The position numbers were made by a program, and so were the translations under genes. Positions 1 through 8,593 of a stretch of DNA of 49,717 bases are shown one piece after another. The notes under the pieces were generated by a model. That model worked only from the letters and a program-made list of their open reading frames with translations. It had not been told where the DNA came from and did not search any database. The DNA comes from Streptomyces sp. NRRL F-6492 (lineage in GTDB: Bacteria; Actinomycetota; Actinomycetes; Streptomycetales; Streptomycetaceae): assembly GCF_001280125.1 (NCBI RefSeq), contig NZ_LGEG01000236.1, positions 1 through 49,717 on the forward strand, given 5' to 3'. The stretch's first letter is position 1, and each line of letters opens with the position of its first letter.

Positions 1-2
1 GC

Positions 3-1367
3 CTACTCCCGCCCCCTCACCCCCGCCAACCCGAACGCCGACCTCGTCAAGCGGCGGCGGGCGGCCGGGACCGGCACCCGGATCGGGGCGACCGGCTGCT
101 CGGGGGCGCCCACCTGGGGCACCAGGGACGGCGTCGCCGAGGCGGTGCCGGCCAGGACGGCCGCGGGGGCGCCGCCGCGGCGGCGGATCGAGCCGGGGAC
201 CAGGGGACGGCCGGAGACGTGGCGGGCCACGGCCGTCACGGGGGCGGCGACCAGGAGGAGCAGGGCGCAGAGGACCGCGCCCATGCCCGGGTAGCCCGCG
301 CTCTCCGAGAGGAGGCTGCCGGTCACCGGGCCGCAGGCCACGCCGAGGGAGGACGCCGAGCCGACCAGGACGGCCCAGCGGCCGCGCGGGTCGAGGGAGG
401 CGGCCAGGCCCAGGAGGTACGACAGGACGACCGGGTAGACGGCGTTCCACAGGATCTCGCCGGTCGCGAAGGACAGCAGGTCCCGGGCGGCCGAGCTGAG
501 CAGCACGCAGCCCGCGATGAGGACCGTGCCGACCCCGATCGGCACCGCCCGGCCCAGGCGCGGGCCGAGCGCCCCCGCCGCCGTGACCCCGGCGAGCCCC
601 GCGCCGAGCGCCACCGCGAAGACCGCGCCGACGGTGACCTCGGAGAGCCCGGCCTGGGTGAGCCCGATGCGCCCGCTCACGCCCCACAGCGCGTTCTGCG
701 CGAGGGACCAGCACAGGATGCCGCCCGCGAGGACGGCCCCCGCCCGGCGGTACGGCAGCGGGCCCGTCGCGGACGCGGCGGACTCCCGGCCCGTCACCGC
801 GTCCGTACGCGCACGCGCCCGCGTACCTCCCGGCAGACGGCTCGTCACCGGCCACACCAGGGCCGCCGCGCAGGCGATCGCGAGCAGCGGGGGCGCGTGG
901 CCGGAGCCCAGGTGGGGGAGCGTCAGGTAGAGGGCGCCGGCCGTGGCCGAGACGGAGAGCAGGCCCAGGGCCGAGCCCCGGTGCGGGTCCGGCCGCCCGG
1001 CGATCCCGGCGGCGGCCACCGCCGTCGCCGTGCCCGAGCCGAGGCCGCCGAGGACGGCGCCCGCGACCACCAGCGGCACGGTGCCGGTCGCGGCGGCGGA
1101 GCCGTATCCGACCACCATGGCGAGCAGGCCCGCGCGGGCCGCCCGGCGCGGTCCGATCCGCTCCCCGCGCGCGGCGAGCGCGAACCCGGCGGACGAGGAG
1201 CCGAGCAGCAGCACCGAGCCGACCAGGCCCGCCTGCGCGGGGGTGAGGCCGAGCCCGGCGGAGAGCCTGCCGACGACGGTCGGCAGGAGGTACGGGGCCA
1301 GGTAACCGGCCGTGAAGAGCGCGACGAGGGCGACGAGGGCCCCCGCGCCGCGAGACCGCGACGACAT
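3..1367 (-). CDS. MFS transporter, 12-helix type
   Basis: Predicted 454-residue inner-membrane transporter of the major facilitator superfamily. The protein is almost entirely hydrophobic segments separated by short charged loops; the loop after helix 2 (ARGERIGPRRAAR) fits the MFS A-motif position, and helices rich in Gly/Ala/Leu continue to about residue 390. The last 60 residues are a Pro/Arg-rich cytoplasmic tail. I chose the ATG that gives MSSRSRGAG; an upstream ATG 60 bases earlier would add a Pro/His-rich stretch that does not look like a transporter N-terminus. The substrate cannot be read from the sequence. It diverges from a PfkB sugar kinase, which may hint at a sugar or nucleoside link, but this is only context. 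Confidence 0.85.
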   Translation of the reverse strand: MSSRSRGAGALVALVALFTAGYLAPYLLPTVVGRLSAGLGLTPAQAGLVGSVLLLGSSSAGFALAARGERIGPRRAARAGLLAMVVGYGSAAATGTVPLVVAGAVLGGLGSGTATAVAAAGIAGRPDPHRGSALGLLSVSATAGALYLTLPHLGSGHAPPLLAIACAAALVWPVTSRLPGGTRARARTDAVTGRESAASATGPLPYRRAGAVLAGGILCWSLAQNALWGVSGRIGLTQAGLSEVTVGAVFAVALGAGLAGVTAAGALGPRLGRAVPIGVGTVLIAGCVLLSSAARDLLSFATGEILWNAVYPVVLSYLLGLAASLDPRGRWAVLVGSASSLGVACGPVTGSLLSESAGYPGMGAVLCALLLLVAAPVTAVARHVSGRPLVPGSIRRRGGAPAAVLAGTASATPSLVPQVGAPEQPVAPIRVPVPAARRRLTRSAFGLAGVRGRE

Positions 1368-1625
1368 GGGCGTTCCCGGGAACAAGAAGGGGAGGGGGTG
1401 GAGCGCCCGGTGGTGCGCGAGGAGCACGGGGTCGCGGGACCATGTGTATCAAGCGAGGAGAGGGCGGGAGAAGACGGTATCCGCCGGTACGTCATGTGAT
1501 CCGGGTCACCATGGGTTTGCCGGGGCGGTTCTCGGGTACTGAGGGCCTCCTTCGTGCGTCCCACCCGTCTCCCGCCCCCCATCGGGCACACTGGGCGGAT
1601 CCGCACCGCGACCGGGGAGCCCGCC
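1368..1625. promoter_or_regulatory. Divergent promoter region, MFS transporter / PfkB kinase
   Basis: This 258-base spacer separates two divergently transcribed genes. I found no convincing -35/-10 pair by eye. It contains a near-perfect 14-base palindrome (annotated separately). A purine-rich GGGGAG motif about 10 bases upstream of the kinase GTG serves as its ribosome binding site. Confidence 0.5.
1496..1509. promoter_or_regulatory. Candidate Crp/Fnr-family binding site
   Basis: GTGATCCGGGTCAC pairs with itself at 12 of 14 positions and fits the pattern GTG-N6-GNCAC reported for Streptomyces Crp. It lies about 130 bases before the kinase start and the same distance before the transporter start. 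A single short match in high-GC DNA is weak evidence. Confidence 0.35.
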
Positions 1626-2744
1626 GTGACCACACCCAGGAGAGAGCAGCCGCAACACGACGCCGAGATCGACCCGTTGGAGCGGCTGCGCGAGCCCACC
1701 GACCCCGCCTGCGACGTCTTCCTGACCGGCACGGTCTTCCTCGACATCATCTTCACCGGCCTCGACAGCGCCCCCGTCCGCGGCACCGAGTCCTGGGCCC
1801 GCGGCATGGGGTCCAGCCCCGGCGGCGTCGCCAACATGGCCACCGCCCTCGCCCGCCTCGGCCTGCGCACCTCCCTGGCCGCCGCCTTCGGCGACGACCA
1901 CTACGGCGAGTACTGCTGGGACGCCCTGGAGCAGGGCGAGGGCATCGACCTCTCCTTCTCCCGCACCGTCCCCGGCTGGCACTCCCCGGTCACCGTCTCC
2001 ATGGCCTACGAGGGCGAGCGCACGATGGTCTCCCACGGCCACGCGGCCCCGCCGTCCGAGGGCGCCCCGCCCGCCTACCCGCCGCACGCGCGCGCGGCCG
2101 TCGCCTCCCTCGCCCCGGGCCGCCCCGAGGAGTGGGTCGCCCAGGCCGCCCGCTCCGGCGCCAAGGTCTTCGCCGACGTCGGCTGGGACGACACCGGCCG
2201 CTGGGACCTGGCGGCCCTGCCCGACCTGGAGCACTGCGAGGCGTTCCTGCCCAACGCGGCCGAGGCGATGCGCTACACCCGCGCCGACTGCCCCCGGACC
2301 GCCGCCCGCGTCCTCGCCGACAAGGTCCGCTACGCCGTGGTCACCCTCGGCGCCGAGGGCGCCTACGCGGTCGACGGCGCCACCGGCGAGACCGCCGAGG
2401 TCCCCGCCATCCAGGTCTCCGCCCTCGACCCGACCGGCGCCGGGGACGTCTTCGTCGCCGGCTTCGTCACCGGGACCCTCGCCGACTGGCCCCTCGCCGA
2501 CCGGCTCGCCTTCGCCGGCCTCACCGCCGCCCTCTCCGTCCAGGAGTTCGGCGGCTCCCTCTCCGCCCCCACCTGGGACGAGATCGCCGCCTGGTGGCAG
2601 CGGGCCCAGGGCGACGCCCGGCAGGACCCCGCGGCCCTGCGGGACCGCTACGCCTTCCTGGAGCGCCTCCTGCCCGCCCCCGCCCGGCCCTGGCCGCTGC
2701 GCCGGGCGGTCCCGACGATCGGCTTCCGCGCGGCCGCCTCGTAG
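1626..2744 (+). CDS. PfkB-family carbohydrate kinase
   Basis: Predicted cytoplasmic ribokinase/PfkB-fold kinase of 372 residues that phosphorylates a sugar or nucleoside with ATP. Two family signatures are visible: the N-terminal glycine motif around GGVANMATALARLG and the C-terminal anion-hole/catalytic motif DPTGAGDVFVAGF, whose Asp is the catalytic base. The GTG start is chosen because GGGGAG lies about 10 bases upstream and translation then begins MTTPRREQ; an in-frame ATG 72 bases earlier would add a low-complexity stretch. The C-terminus is slightly longer than in most PfkB kinases. Which sugar is used (ribose, fructose, adenosine or another) cannot be decided here. It appears to be transcribed alone. 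Confidence 0.88.
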   Translation: MTTPRREQPQHDAEIDPLERLREPTDPACDVFLTGTVFLDIIFTGLDSAPVRGTESWARGMGSSPGGVANMATALARLGLRTSLAAAFGDDHYGEYCWDALEQGEGIDLSFSRTVPGWHSPVTVSMAYEGERTMVSHGHAAPPSEGAPPAYPPHARAAVASLAPGRPEEWVAQAARSGAKVFADVGWDDTGRWDLAALPDLEHCEAFLPNAAEAMRYTRADCPRTAARVLADKVRYAVVTLGAEGAYAVDGATGETAEVPAIQVSALDPTGAGDVFVAGFVTGTLADWPLADRLAFAGLTAALSVQEFGGSLSAPTWDEIAAWWQRAQGDARQDPAALRDRYAFLERLLPAPARPWPLRRAVPTIGFRAAAS

Positions 2745-2898
2745 GACGGCCCGCCCGAAAGGGGGCGCCCCACTCGAACGGCCCTCCGGAAACCCCTTAG
2801 GCCTTGTCGGTACCAGGTCGTAGGCTTGGTGATCGAGAGGTTGTCGAGCCGCGAGAACCCCGCGTACGGGAGGTATGCGCAGGCCACAGTGCCGGCCC
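2745..2898. other. Spacer before phoH
   Basis: About 150 bases between the sugar kinase and phoH. I see no strong hairpin followed by a T-run. GGGAGG just before the first ATG (2875) is too close to serve that codon, which argues for the downstream ATG as the phoH start. Confidence 0.4.
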
Positions 2899-3945
2899 AT
2901 GACTCACACACCCACAGCCCACGACGGAGCGCCCCGCGACGAGGCGCACGGACAGGCCCGCGCCCACTTCACGGTCCCCGCCAAGCACCCCATGGTGACC
3001 CTGCTGGGCTCCGGCGACTCCCTGCTCCGCGTCATCGAGCGCTCGTTCCCCGGGACCGACATCCACGTCCGGGGCAACCAGGTCAGCGCGGTCGGCGACG
3101 CGGCGGAAGTCGCTCTGATCCAGCGCCTGTTCGACGAGATGATGCTGGTGCTCCGCACCGGTCAGCCGATGACGGAGGACGCAGTGGAACGCTCGATCGC
3201 CATGCTCAGGGCGAGCGGAGACGGATCGGCGGAGGGCGGCGAGGAGACCCCCGCCGAGGTGCTCACGCAGAACATCCTCTCCAGCCGGGGCCGCACGATC
3301 CGCCCCAAGACGCTCAACCAGAAGCGGTACGTCGACGCCATCGACAAGCACACGATCGTCTTCGGCATCGGCCCCGCGGGCACCGGCAAGACCTATCTCG
3401 CCATGGCCAAGGCGGTCCAGGCCCTGCAGTCCAAGCAGGTCAACCGGATCATCCTGACCAGACCCGCCGTCGAGGCGGGCGAGCGGCTCGGCTTCCTGCC
3501 GGGCACGCTCTACGAGAAGATCGACCCGTACCTGCGCCCGCTCTACGACGCCCTGCACGACATGCTCGACCCGGACTCGATCCCCAAGCTCATGGCGAGC
3601 GGCACGATCGAGGTCGCGCCCCTGGCGTACATGCGCGGCCGCACGCTCAACGACGCGTTCATCATCCTGGACGAGGCGCAGAACACGAACCCCGAGCAGA
3701 TGAAGATGTTCCTCACCCGCCTCGGCTTCGACTCGAAGATCGTCATCACCGGTGACGTCACCCAGGTCGACCTGCCGAACGGGACGAAGAGCGGTCTGCG
3801 GCAGGTCCGCGACATCCTCGACGGGGTCCAGGACGTCCACTTCTCCACGCTCACGTCGCAGGATGTCGTCCGGCACAAGCTCGTCGGCCGTATCGTCGAC
3901 GCGTACGAGCAGTACGACAGCCGCAACGGCCGCAACGGGAAGTAG
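2899..3945 (+). CDS. phoH: PhoH-family ATPase
   Basis: Cytoplasmic PhoH-like ATPase of 348 residues. The P-loop GPAGTGKT sits at residues 158-165 and the Walker B segment FIILDEAQN follows about 105 residues later, then [11 protein letters not shown], all typical of PhoH. The N-terminal region, about 110 residues and including [23 protein letters not shown], resembles the KH/R3H-like RNA-binding portion found in these proteins. PhoH next to ybeY is a very widespread arrangement that suggests a shared role in RNA maturation or decay. I start at the ATG giving MTHTPTAH; the ATG 24 bases upstream has badly spaced ribosome-binding bases. ybeY follows after 13 bases, so the two are probably cotranscribed. 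Confidence 0.93.
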   Translation: MTHTPTAHDGAPRDEAHGQARAHFTVPAKHPMVTLLGSGDSLLRVIERSFPGTDIHVRGNQVSAVGDAAEVALIQRLFDEMMLVLRTGQPMTEDAVERSIAMLRASGDGSAEGGEETPAEVLTQNILSSRGRTIRPKTLNQKRYVDAIDKHTIVFGIGPAGTGKTYLAMAKAVQALQSKQVNRIILTRPAVEAGERLGFLPGTLYEKIDPYLRPLYDALHDMLDPDSIPKLMASGTIEVAPLAYMRGRTLNDAFIILDEAQNTNPEQMKMFLTRLGFDSKIVITGDVTQVDLPNGTKSGLRQVRDILDGVQDVHFSTLTSQDVVRHKLVGRIVDAYEQYDSRNGRNGK

Positions 3946-3958
3946 TCACAGAACCACC

Positions 3959-4456
3959 ATGTCGATCGACGTCAACAACGAGTCCGGCACCGAGGTCGAC
4001 GAGCAGTCGATCCTCGACATCGCCCGCTACGCGCTCGCGCGCATGCGCATCCACCCCCTCTCCGAGCTCTCGGTGATCGTCGTGGACGCGGAGGCGATGG
4101 AGCAGCTGCACATCCAGTGGATGGACCTGCCCGGCCCCACGGACGTCATGTCCTTCCCGATGGACGAGCTGCGTCCGCCGGCGAAGGACGACGCGGAGCC
4201 CCCGCAGGGGCTCCTCGGCGACATCGTGCTCTGCCCCGAGGTCGCCACCCAGCAGGGCAAGGACGCGCCGACGCAGCACTCCATGGACGAGGAGCTCCAG
4301 CTCCTCACCGTCCACGGAGTGCTGCACCTCCTCGGGTACGACCACGAGGAGCCCGACGAGAAGGCCGAGATGTTCGGCCTCCAGGCGGCGATCGTCGACG
4401 GCTGGCGCGCGGAGAAGGGCCTGACCGGCCCCTCCCCGGCGCCGACCGTCTCCTGA
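3959..4456 (+). CDS. ybeY: Endoribonuclease YbeY, rRNA maturation factor
   Basis: Single-domain metal-dependent endoribonuclease of 165 residues needed for 16S rRNA 3'-end maturation and ribosome quality control. The zinc site is intact: His119-x3-His123-x5-His129 within [11 protein letters not shown], followed by the usual acidic EEPDE. The segment [10 protein letters not shown] is also characteristic of the family. Start: the ATG giving [10 protein letters not shown], 13 bases after phoH. The length is normal for an actinobacterial YbeY. Context (phoH upstream, CNNM/CBS protein 5 bases downstream, era further on) is the classical bacterial ybeY neighbourhood. Confidence 0.96.
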   Translation: MSIDVNNESGTEVDEQSILDIARYALARMRIHPLSELSVIVVDAEAMEQLHIQWMDLPGPTDVMSFPMDELRPPAKDDAEPPQGLLGDIVLCPEVATQQGKDAPTQHSMDEELQLLTVHGVLHLLGYDHEEPDEKAEMFGLQAAIVDGWRAEKGLTGPSPAPTVS

Positions 4457-4461
4457 CCCCG

Positions 4462-5766
4462 ATGGACGTCTCGCTGGTCCTCGGGGCGGTCGCGCTCGTC
4501 GTCGTGGCCTGGCTCGCCGCCTGCGCCGAGGCGGGCCTCGCCCGGATCTCCGGCTTCCGCGCCGCCGAGGCCGTACGGTCCGGGCGGCGCGGGGCCGAGA
4601 AGCTCGCCCAGGTCACCTCCGACCCGACCCGCTACCTCAACGTGGCGCTGCTCGTCCGCGTCGCCTGCGAGATGGCGGCCGGCGTCCTCGTCACGTACGC
4701 CTGCCTGGAGGCCTTCCCGGAGACCTGGGAGGCGCTGCTCATCGCGATCGCCGTCATGGTCCTCGTCTCGTACGTGGCCGTCGGCGTCTCGCCGCGCACC
4801 ATCGGCCGCCAGCACCCGCTGAACACGGCGACGGCCGCCGCGTACGTCCTGGTGCCGCTGGCCCGGATCATGGGCCCGATCCCGCAGCTCCTGATCCTCA
4901 TCGGCAACGCGCTCACCCCCGGCAAGGGCTTCCGCAAGGGCCCCTTCGCCTCCGAGGCCGAGCTGCGCGCCCTGGTCGACCTCGCCGAGCAGGAGTCGCT
5001 GATCGAGGACGACGAGCGCCGCATGGTGCACTCCGTCTTCGAACTGGGCGACACCCTCGTGCGCGAGGTGATGGTGCCCCGCACCGACCTGATCTGCATC
5101 GAGCGGTACAAGACCGTCCGCCAGGCCCTCACCCTCGCGCTGCGCTCCGGCTTCTCCCGGATCCCGGTCACCGGCGAGAACGAGGACGACATCGTCGGCA
5201 TCGTGTACCTGAAGGACCTGGCCCGCCGGACCCACGTCAACCGGGAGTCGGAGTCCGACCTGGTGTCGACCGCGATGCGGCCCGCCGCCTTCGTGCCGGA
5301 CACCAAGAACGCCGGTGACCTGCTGCGCGAGATGCAGCAGGAGCGCAACCACGTCGCCGTCGTCGTCGACGAGTACGGCGGCACGGCCGGGATCGTCACC
5401 ATCGAGGACATCCTGGAGGAGATCGTCGGCGAGATCACCGACGAGTACGACCGGGAGCTGCCGCCCGTCCAGGAGCTCGGCGAGGACCGCTACCGGGTCA
5501 CCGCCCGCCTCGACATCGGGGACCTCGGCGAGCTCTACGGCCTGGGCCCCGACGAGTACGACGACGAGGACGTGGAGACCGTCGGCGGCCTGCTCGCCAA
5601 GGCCCTCGGCCGCGTCCCGATCTCGGGCGCGAAGTCCGTGGTGGAGCTGCCCGACGGGCGCTCGCTCCGGCTGACCGCCGAGTCCCCGGCCGGCCGCCGG
5701 AACAAGATCGTCACGGTGCTCGTGGAGCCGGTGGAGCCGGTCGGAGCGGAGAAGGAGCCCGAGTGA
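4462..5766 (+). CDS. Hemolysin-family CNNM/CorC-type membrane protein with CBS pair
   Basis: 434-residue membrane protein of the DUF21-CBS-CorC_HlyC architecture, known from magnesium/cobalt homeostasis proteins. Residues 1-140 contain about four hydrophobic segments (DUF21). A tandem CBS module follows, starting near VREVMVPRTDLICIE and ending in the conserved VVVDEYGGTAGIVTIEDI. The C-terminal about 90 residues are the CorC_HlyC domain (TARLDIGDLGELYGL). The ATG lies 5 bases after the ybeY stop, indicating tight coupling. The hemolysin name is historical; a Mg2+ or divalent-cation transport or sensing role is more likely. Its stop codon lies in a 20-bp tandem duplication shared with the start of the next gene. 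Confidence 0.92.
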   Translation: MDVSLVLGAVALVVVAWLAACAEAGLARISGFRAAEAVRSGRRGAEKLAQVTSDPTRYLNVALLVRVACEMAAGVLVTYACLEAFPETWEALLIAIAVMVLVSYVAVGVSPRTIGRQHPLNTATAAAYVLVPLARIMGPIPQLLILIGNALTPGKGFRKGPFASEAELRALVDLAEQESLIEDDERRMVHSVFELGDTLVREVMVPRTDLICIERYKTVRQALTLALRSGFSRIPVTGENEDDIVGIVYLKDLARRTHVNRESESDLVSTAMRPAAFVPDTKNAGDLLREMQQERNHVAVVVDEYGGTAGIVTIEDILEEIVGEITDEYDRELPPVQELGEDRYRVTARLDIGDLGELYGLGPDEYDDEDVETVGGLLAKALGRVPISGAKSVVELPDGRSLRLTAESPAGRRNKIVTVLVEPVEPVGAEKEPE

Positions 5767-5793
5767 CCCCCGAGGAGCCCGAGTGACCCCCGA
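5754..5793. repeat. Perfect 20-bp tandem duplication at a gene junction
   Basis: Two identical 20-base units lie directly adjacent (5754-5773 and 5774-5793). The first carries the stop TGA of the CNNM gene and the second carries the GTG start of the YjbR gene. Each unit contains the string GAGTGACCCC. With only one unit the two genes would overlap as GTGA, so the duplication appears to have separated an ancestral overlapping stop/start. Confidence 0.85.
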
Positions 5794-6136
5794 CGCGCTG
5801 CGCGCCCTCTGCCTGGAGTTCGACGACGCGACGGAGGAGTTCCCCTTCGGCCCGGAGACCTCCGTCTTCAAGGTCGCCGGGAAGCTCTTCGCCCTGTCGG
5901 CGCTCGACTCCGAGCCGCTGCGGGTCAACCTCAAGTGCGACCCGGACGAGGCCGTACGGCTCCGCGAGGAGCACCCGGCGATCGCCCCCGGCTACCACAT
6001 GAACAAGCGGCACTGGAACACCGTGACCGTCGGAGAGCTCCCGGACCGGATGGTCCGGGAGCTGGTCGAGGACTCGTACGACCTCGTCGTCGCGGGCCTG
6101 CCGAAGGCGGTACGGCTCCGCCTCGACCGCCCCTGA
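5783..6136 (+). CDS. MmcQ/YjbR-family protein
   Basis: Small cytoplasmic protein of 117 residues with the MmcQ/YjbR (CyaY-like fold) pattern: LCLEFDDATEEFPFGPETSVFKVAGKLFAL near the N-terminus, LRVNLKCDPDEAVRLREE in the middle, and GYHMNKRHWNTV before the C-terminal helix. The family is described as having a double-wing DNA-binding-like fold, but its biochemical role is unknown. The GTG start sits in the second copy of a 20-bp duplication, 16 bases after the CNNM stop. It is probably the last gene of the phoH-ybeY-CNNM transcript, since the next gene is convergent. Confidence 0.88.
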   Translation: MTPDALRALCLEFDDATEEFPFGPETSVFKVAGKLFALSALDSEPLRVNLKCDPDEAVRLREEHPAIAPGYHMNKRHWNTVTVGELPDRMVRELVEDSYDLVVAGLPKAVRLRLDRP

Positions 6137-6158
6137 CCCGGGGCCGCCGCCACGGTCC

Positions 6159-7574
6159 TCAGGACCGGCGCCGCAGGCCCAGGCCGACGACCAGCGCCGT
6201 GCCGAGGACGATCGCCGCGTCCAGGGCGAGGACCGTGCGGACGCCCCCGTACAGGTCCCCGCCCGTCGTGGCGAGCACCCCGAGCAGCGGGATCCCGATC
6301 GTGATGCCGACCTGCTGGGTCGTGGTCACGAGCCCCGTCGCCAGGCCCTGCTCCCCGTCGGGGACGCCGGAGGTGACGGTCAGGCCGTACGAGATGATCG
6401 CGCCCAGGTGGCACATGGAGGCCAGCGACACCGCGACCGTCGCCAGGACCGCGCCCGAGCCCTCGGTCACGCCGAGCAGCGCGGCCGTCAGCAGGCCCTG
6501 GCCGGCGAGCGAGGCCGCCAGGGTGCGGCGGGCGCCGATCCGGCCGATCACCCTCGGCGCGAACGTCCCGGCGACGACCGAGAGCACGCCCTGCACCCCG
6601 AAGACCAGGCCGGTGGCGAAGGCCGAGAGGCCCAGGGTCTCCTGGAGGTACAGGGTCAGCACGAAGACGACGGTCGACATCATCGAGAAGGTGACGAGCC
6701 CGCCCAGGTTGCCGAAGGCGATCGTGCCCCGCCGCAGCATCGGCAGCGAGACCAGCGGGGCCGGGTGCCGGGACTCGACCCGTACGAAGACCGCGAGCAG
6801 CAGCACGCCCGCCACCAGGGTGATCCGCACGTCCGCGCCGCCGAAGCCGCGCTCGGCCGCCGTCGACAGGGCGTGGATCAGGGCGAGCAGACCGCCGGTG
6901 ACGGTGATCGCGCCGGGCACGTCGAGCCGGGGCCGGTCCGGGGTGCGGGACTCGGGCAGCAGCCGGGGCGCCAGCGGCAGCACGACCAGGGTGAAGAGGG
7001 CCAGCAGGCCCATCGTGGAGCGCCAGCCGAGGGTGTCGGTCATGACCCCGCCGAGCACCATGCCGACGGTGAAGCCCAGCGAGAGCAGGGTGCCGGAGAT
7101 GCCGAGCGCCCGGTCCCGCAGCGGCCCCTCGGGGAAGGTGGTCGTCAGGAGGGACATGCCGGTGGGCACGATCGCGGCGGCGCCGAGGCCCTGGAGGGCG
7201 CGCCCGGTGAGGAAGGCGGCCGGGTTCCAGGCGAGGGCGGCGAGCAGCGAGGCGGCGCCGAAGACGGCGAGCCCGGCGAGGAAGAGCCGCTTGCGCCCGT
7301 AGAGGTCGCCGATCCGCCCGAAGAGCAGCAGGAAGCCGCCGGAGGGCAGGGCGAAGGCGGTGACGGCCCACTGGAGGGCCGACCGGTCGAGACCGAGGTC
7401 GGCGCCGAGGACGGGCAGCGCCACGTTCAGCACGGAGAAGTCGAGCGCCACCATGAACTGGGCGGCGCACAGCACGAAGAGGACGAGCCGGTCGCGACGG
7501 CCGAGGACCGGGGGAGCGGGGGGCGCGGTCCCGCCGGGGGAGGGGGAGGACGGGGAAGGGGTCAGGGTTGCCAT
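6159..7574 (-). CDS. MFS drug transporter, DHA2 (14-helix) family
   Basis: 471-residue proton-coupled efflux pump candidate. The N-terminus LVLFVLCAAQFMVALDFSVLNVALP is the typical opening helix (motif D1 region) of DHA2 exporters, followed by the A-motif loop GRIGDLYGRKRLFLAG and a motif-C-like LGFTVGMVLGGVMTDTLGWRS. The number of hydrophobic segments fits 14 helices. The ATG giving MATLTPSPSS is used because upstream sequence in frame is non-coding in character. It diverges from an MmyB-type regulator across 91 bases, which suggests that the regulator controls this pump. The exported compound cannot be inferred. Confidence 0.9.
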   Translation of the reverse strand: MATLTPSPSSPSPGGTAPPAPPVLGRRDRLVLFVLCAAQFMVALDFSVLNVALPVLGADLGLDRSALQWAVTAFALPSGGFLLLFGRIGDLYGRKRLFLAGLAVFGAASLLAALAWNPAAFLTGRALQGLGAAAIVPTGMSLLTTTFPEGPLRDRALGISGTLLSLGFTVGMVLGGVMTDTLGWRSTMGLLALFTLVVLPLAPRLLPESRTPDRPRLDVPGAITVTGGLLALIHALSTAAERGFGGADVRITLVAGVLLLAVFVRVESRHPAPLVSLPMLRRGTIAFGNLGGLVTFSMMSTVVFVLTLYLQETLGLSAFATGLVFGVQGVLSVVAGTFAPRVIGRIGARRTLAASLAGQGLLTAALLGVTEGSGAVLATVAVSLASMCHLGAIISYGLTVTSGVPDGEQGLATGLVTTTQQVGITIGIPLLGVLATTGGDLYGGVRTVLALDAAIVLGTALVVGLGLRRRS

Positions 7575-7665
7575 GGCCCCACCCTCGGCGCGCGGGAACA
7601 AGCCTGGGGAGCGGGAACTTATCCTGTTGGTCGCACCACCAGGCGTCCAGGGGGAGGAAGCACAC
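7575..7665. promoter_or_regulatory. Divergent control region, MFS pump / MmyB regulator
   Basis: This 91-base region contains two direct copies of GCGGGAAC (7592-7599 and 7611-7618), 19 bases apart, in the position expected for regulator binding between the two start codons. A strong ribosome binding site, GGAGGAA, precedes the regulator GTG. The operator role is inferred from position only. Confidence 0.4.
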
Positions 7666-8550
7666 GTGGCCACCGCTGCCGAGAGCACCGACGCGAAGCG
7701 GCACCGCCTCGGTGAACTGCGCGAGTTCCTGATGAGCCGCCGGGCCCGGGTCGGCCCGGCCGAGGCGGGCCTCCCGGACGGCGGCCGCCGCCGCACCCCG
7801 GGCCTGCGCCGCGAGGAGGTCGCCGTCCTCGCGGGCGTCGGGGTCTCCTGGTACCAGTGGCTGGAGCAGGGCAGGGACATCACGGTCTCGCCCCAGGTCC
7901 TGGACTCGGTGGCGCGGGTGCTGCGCCTGAGCCCGGCCGAGCGGCGCCACCTGTACGTCCTGGCGGCCCTGAACCCGCCGGCCCTGGAGGCGGCCCCGGA
8001 GGACCGGGACATGTGCCACGGACTGCGGCGGCTGATCGACGCGTGGATGCCGTTCCCGGCGCACATCATGGACGCGTACTGGAACACGGTCCTGTACAAC
8101 GAGGCGGCGTCGGTCGTGCTCGGGATGCGGCCGGACACCTCCCAGAACTGCCTGGTCGCCTTCTTCACCGATCCGCTGTACCGCGCCCGGGTGAGCCACT
8201 GGGAGGAGCTGGCGCCCCGGGTGGTCGCGCAGTTCCGGTCGGCCTGCTCGGAGTGCCCCGACGACGAGGGCTTCCGGGCGGTGGTCGAGGAGGCCAGGGC
8301 GCTGAGCGGGGAGTTCGCGGAGCTGTGGGACCGGCGGGACGTCCTGCCGGGCGGCCAGCACCGCAAGGAGCTGGAGCACCCGCTGGCCGGCACGCTGGTC
8401 GTCGAGGCGACCCAGCTCCGGATCCCGGCCCGTCCCGACCTGGTCATCGTGATGCACACCCCGCTCCCGGAGGCCGACACGGCCGCGAAGCTGGAGTGGC
8501 TGGTCGCCCCGGAGGGCCGGCGCGGGGCGATGTACCCGGTGGCGGGCTGA
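7666..8550 (+). CDS. Helix-turn-helix regulator with MmyB-type ligand domain
   Basis: 294-residue transcription factor. Residues 10-75 form an XRE-type helix-turn-helix with the diagnostic stretch TPGLRREEVAVLAGVGVSWY and QWLEQGRD. The remaining about 200 residues match the MmyB-like ligand-binding domain (fatty-acid-binding PAS-like fold), seen in ILDAYWNTVLYNEAA-type wording (here IMDAYWNTVLYNEAAS) and the terminal LPEADTAAKLEWL. Such proteins are common in Streptomyces beside genes for short-chain dehydrogenases or exporters. The GTG is chosen for its GGAGGAA ribosome binding site 8 bases upstream. It most likely regulates the divergent DHA2 pump. Confidence 0.88.
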   Translation: MATAAESTDAKRHRLGELREFLMSRRARVGPAEAGLPDGGRRRTPGLRREEVAVLAGVGVSWYQWLEQGRDITVSPQVLDSVARVLRLSPAERRHLYVLAALNPPALEAAPEDRDMCHGLRRLIDAWMPFPAHIMDAYWNTVLYNEAASVVLGMRPDTSQNCLVAFFTDPLYRARVSHWEELAPRVVAQFRSACSECPDDEGFRAVVEEARALSGEFAELWDRRDVLPGGQHRKELEHPLAGTLVVEATQLRIPARPDLVIVMHTPLPEADTAAKLEWLVAPEGRRGAMYPVAG

Positions 8551-8593
8551 GGTCCCGTCCGGGCCGTCACGGGGCCCCGCCTATGCTCGCTCC

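Noticed and set aside
219..1499. Long open frames on the strand opposite to genes, e.g. opposite the first MFS gene
   Set aside because: They are Arg/Gly/Ala-rich shadows created by high-GC codon usage of the real gene and have no ribosome binding site or recognisable motif.
4462..5766. True hemolysin
   Set aside because: The DUF21-CBS-CorC architecture belongs to cation-transport-related proteins; the hemolysin label is historical.
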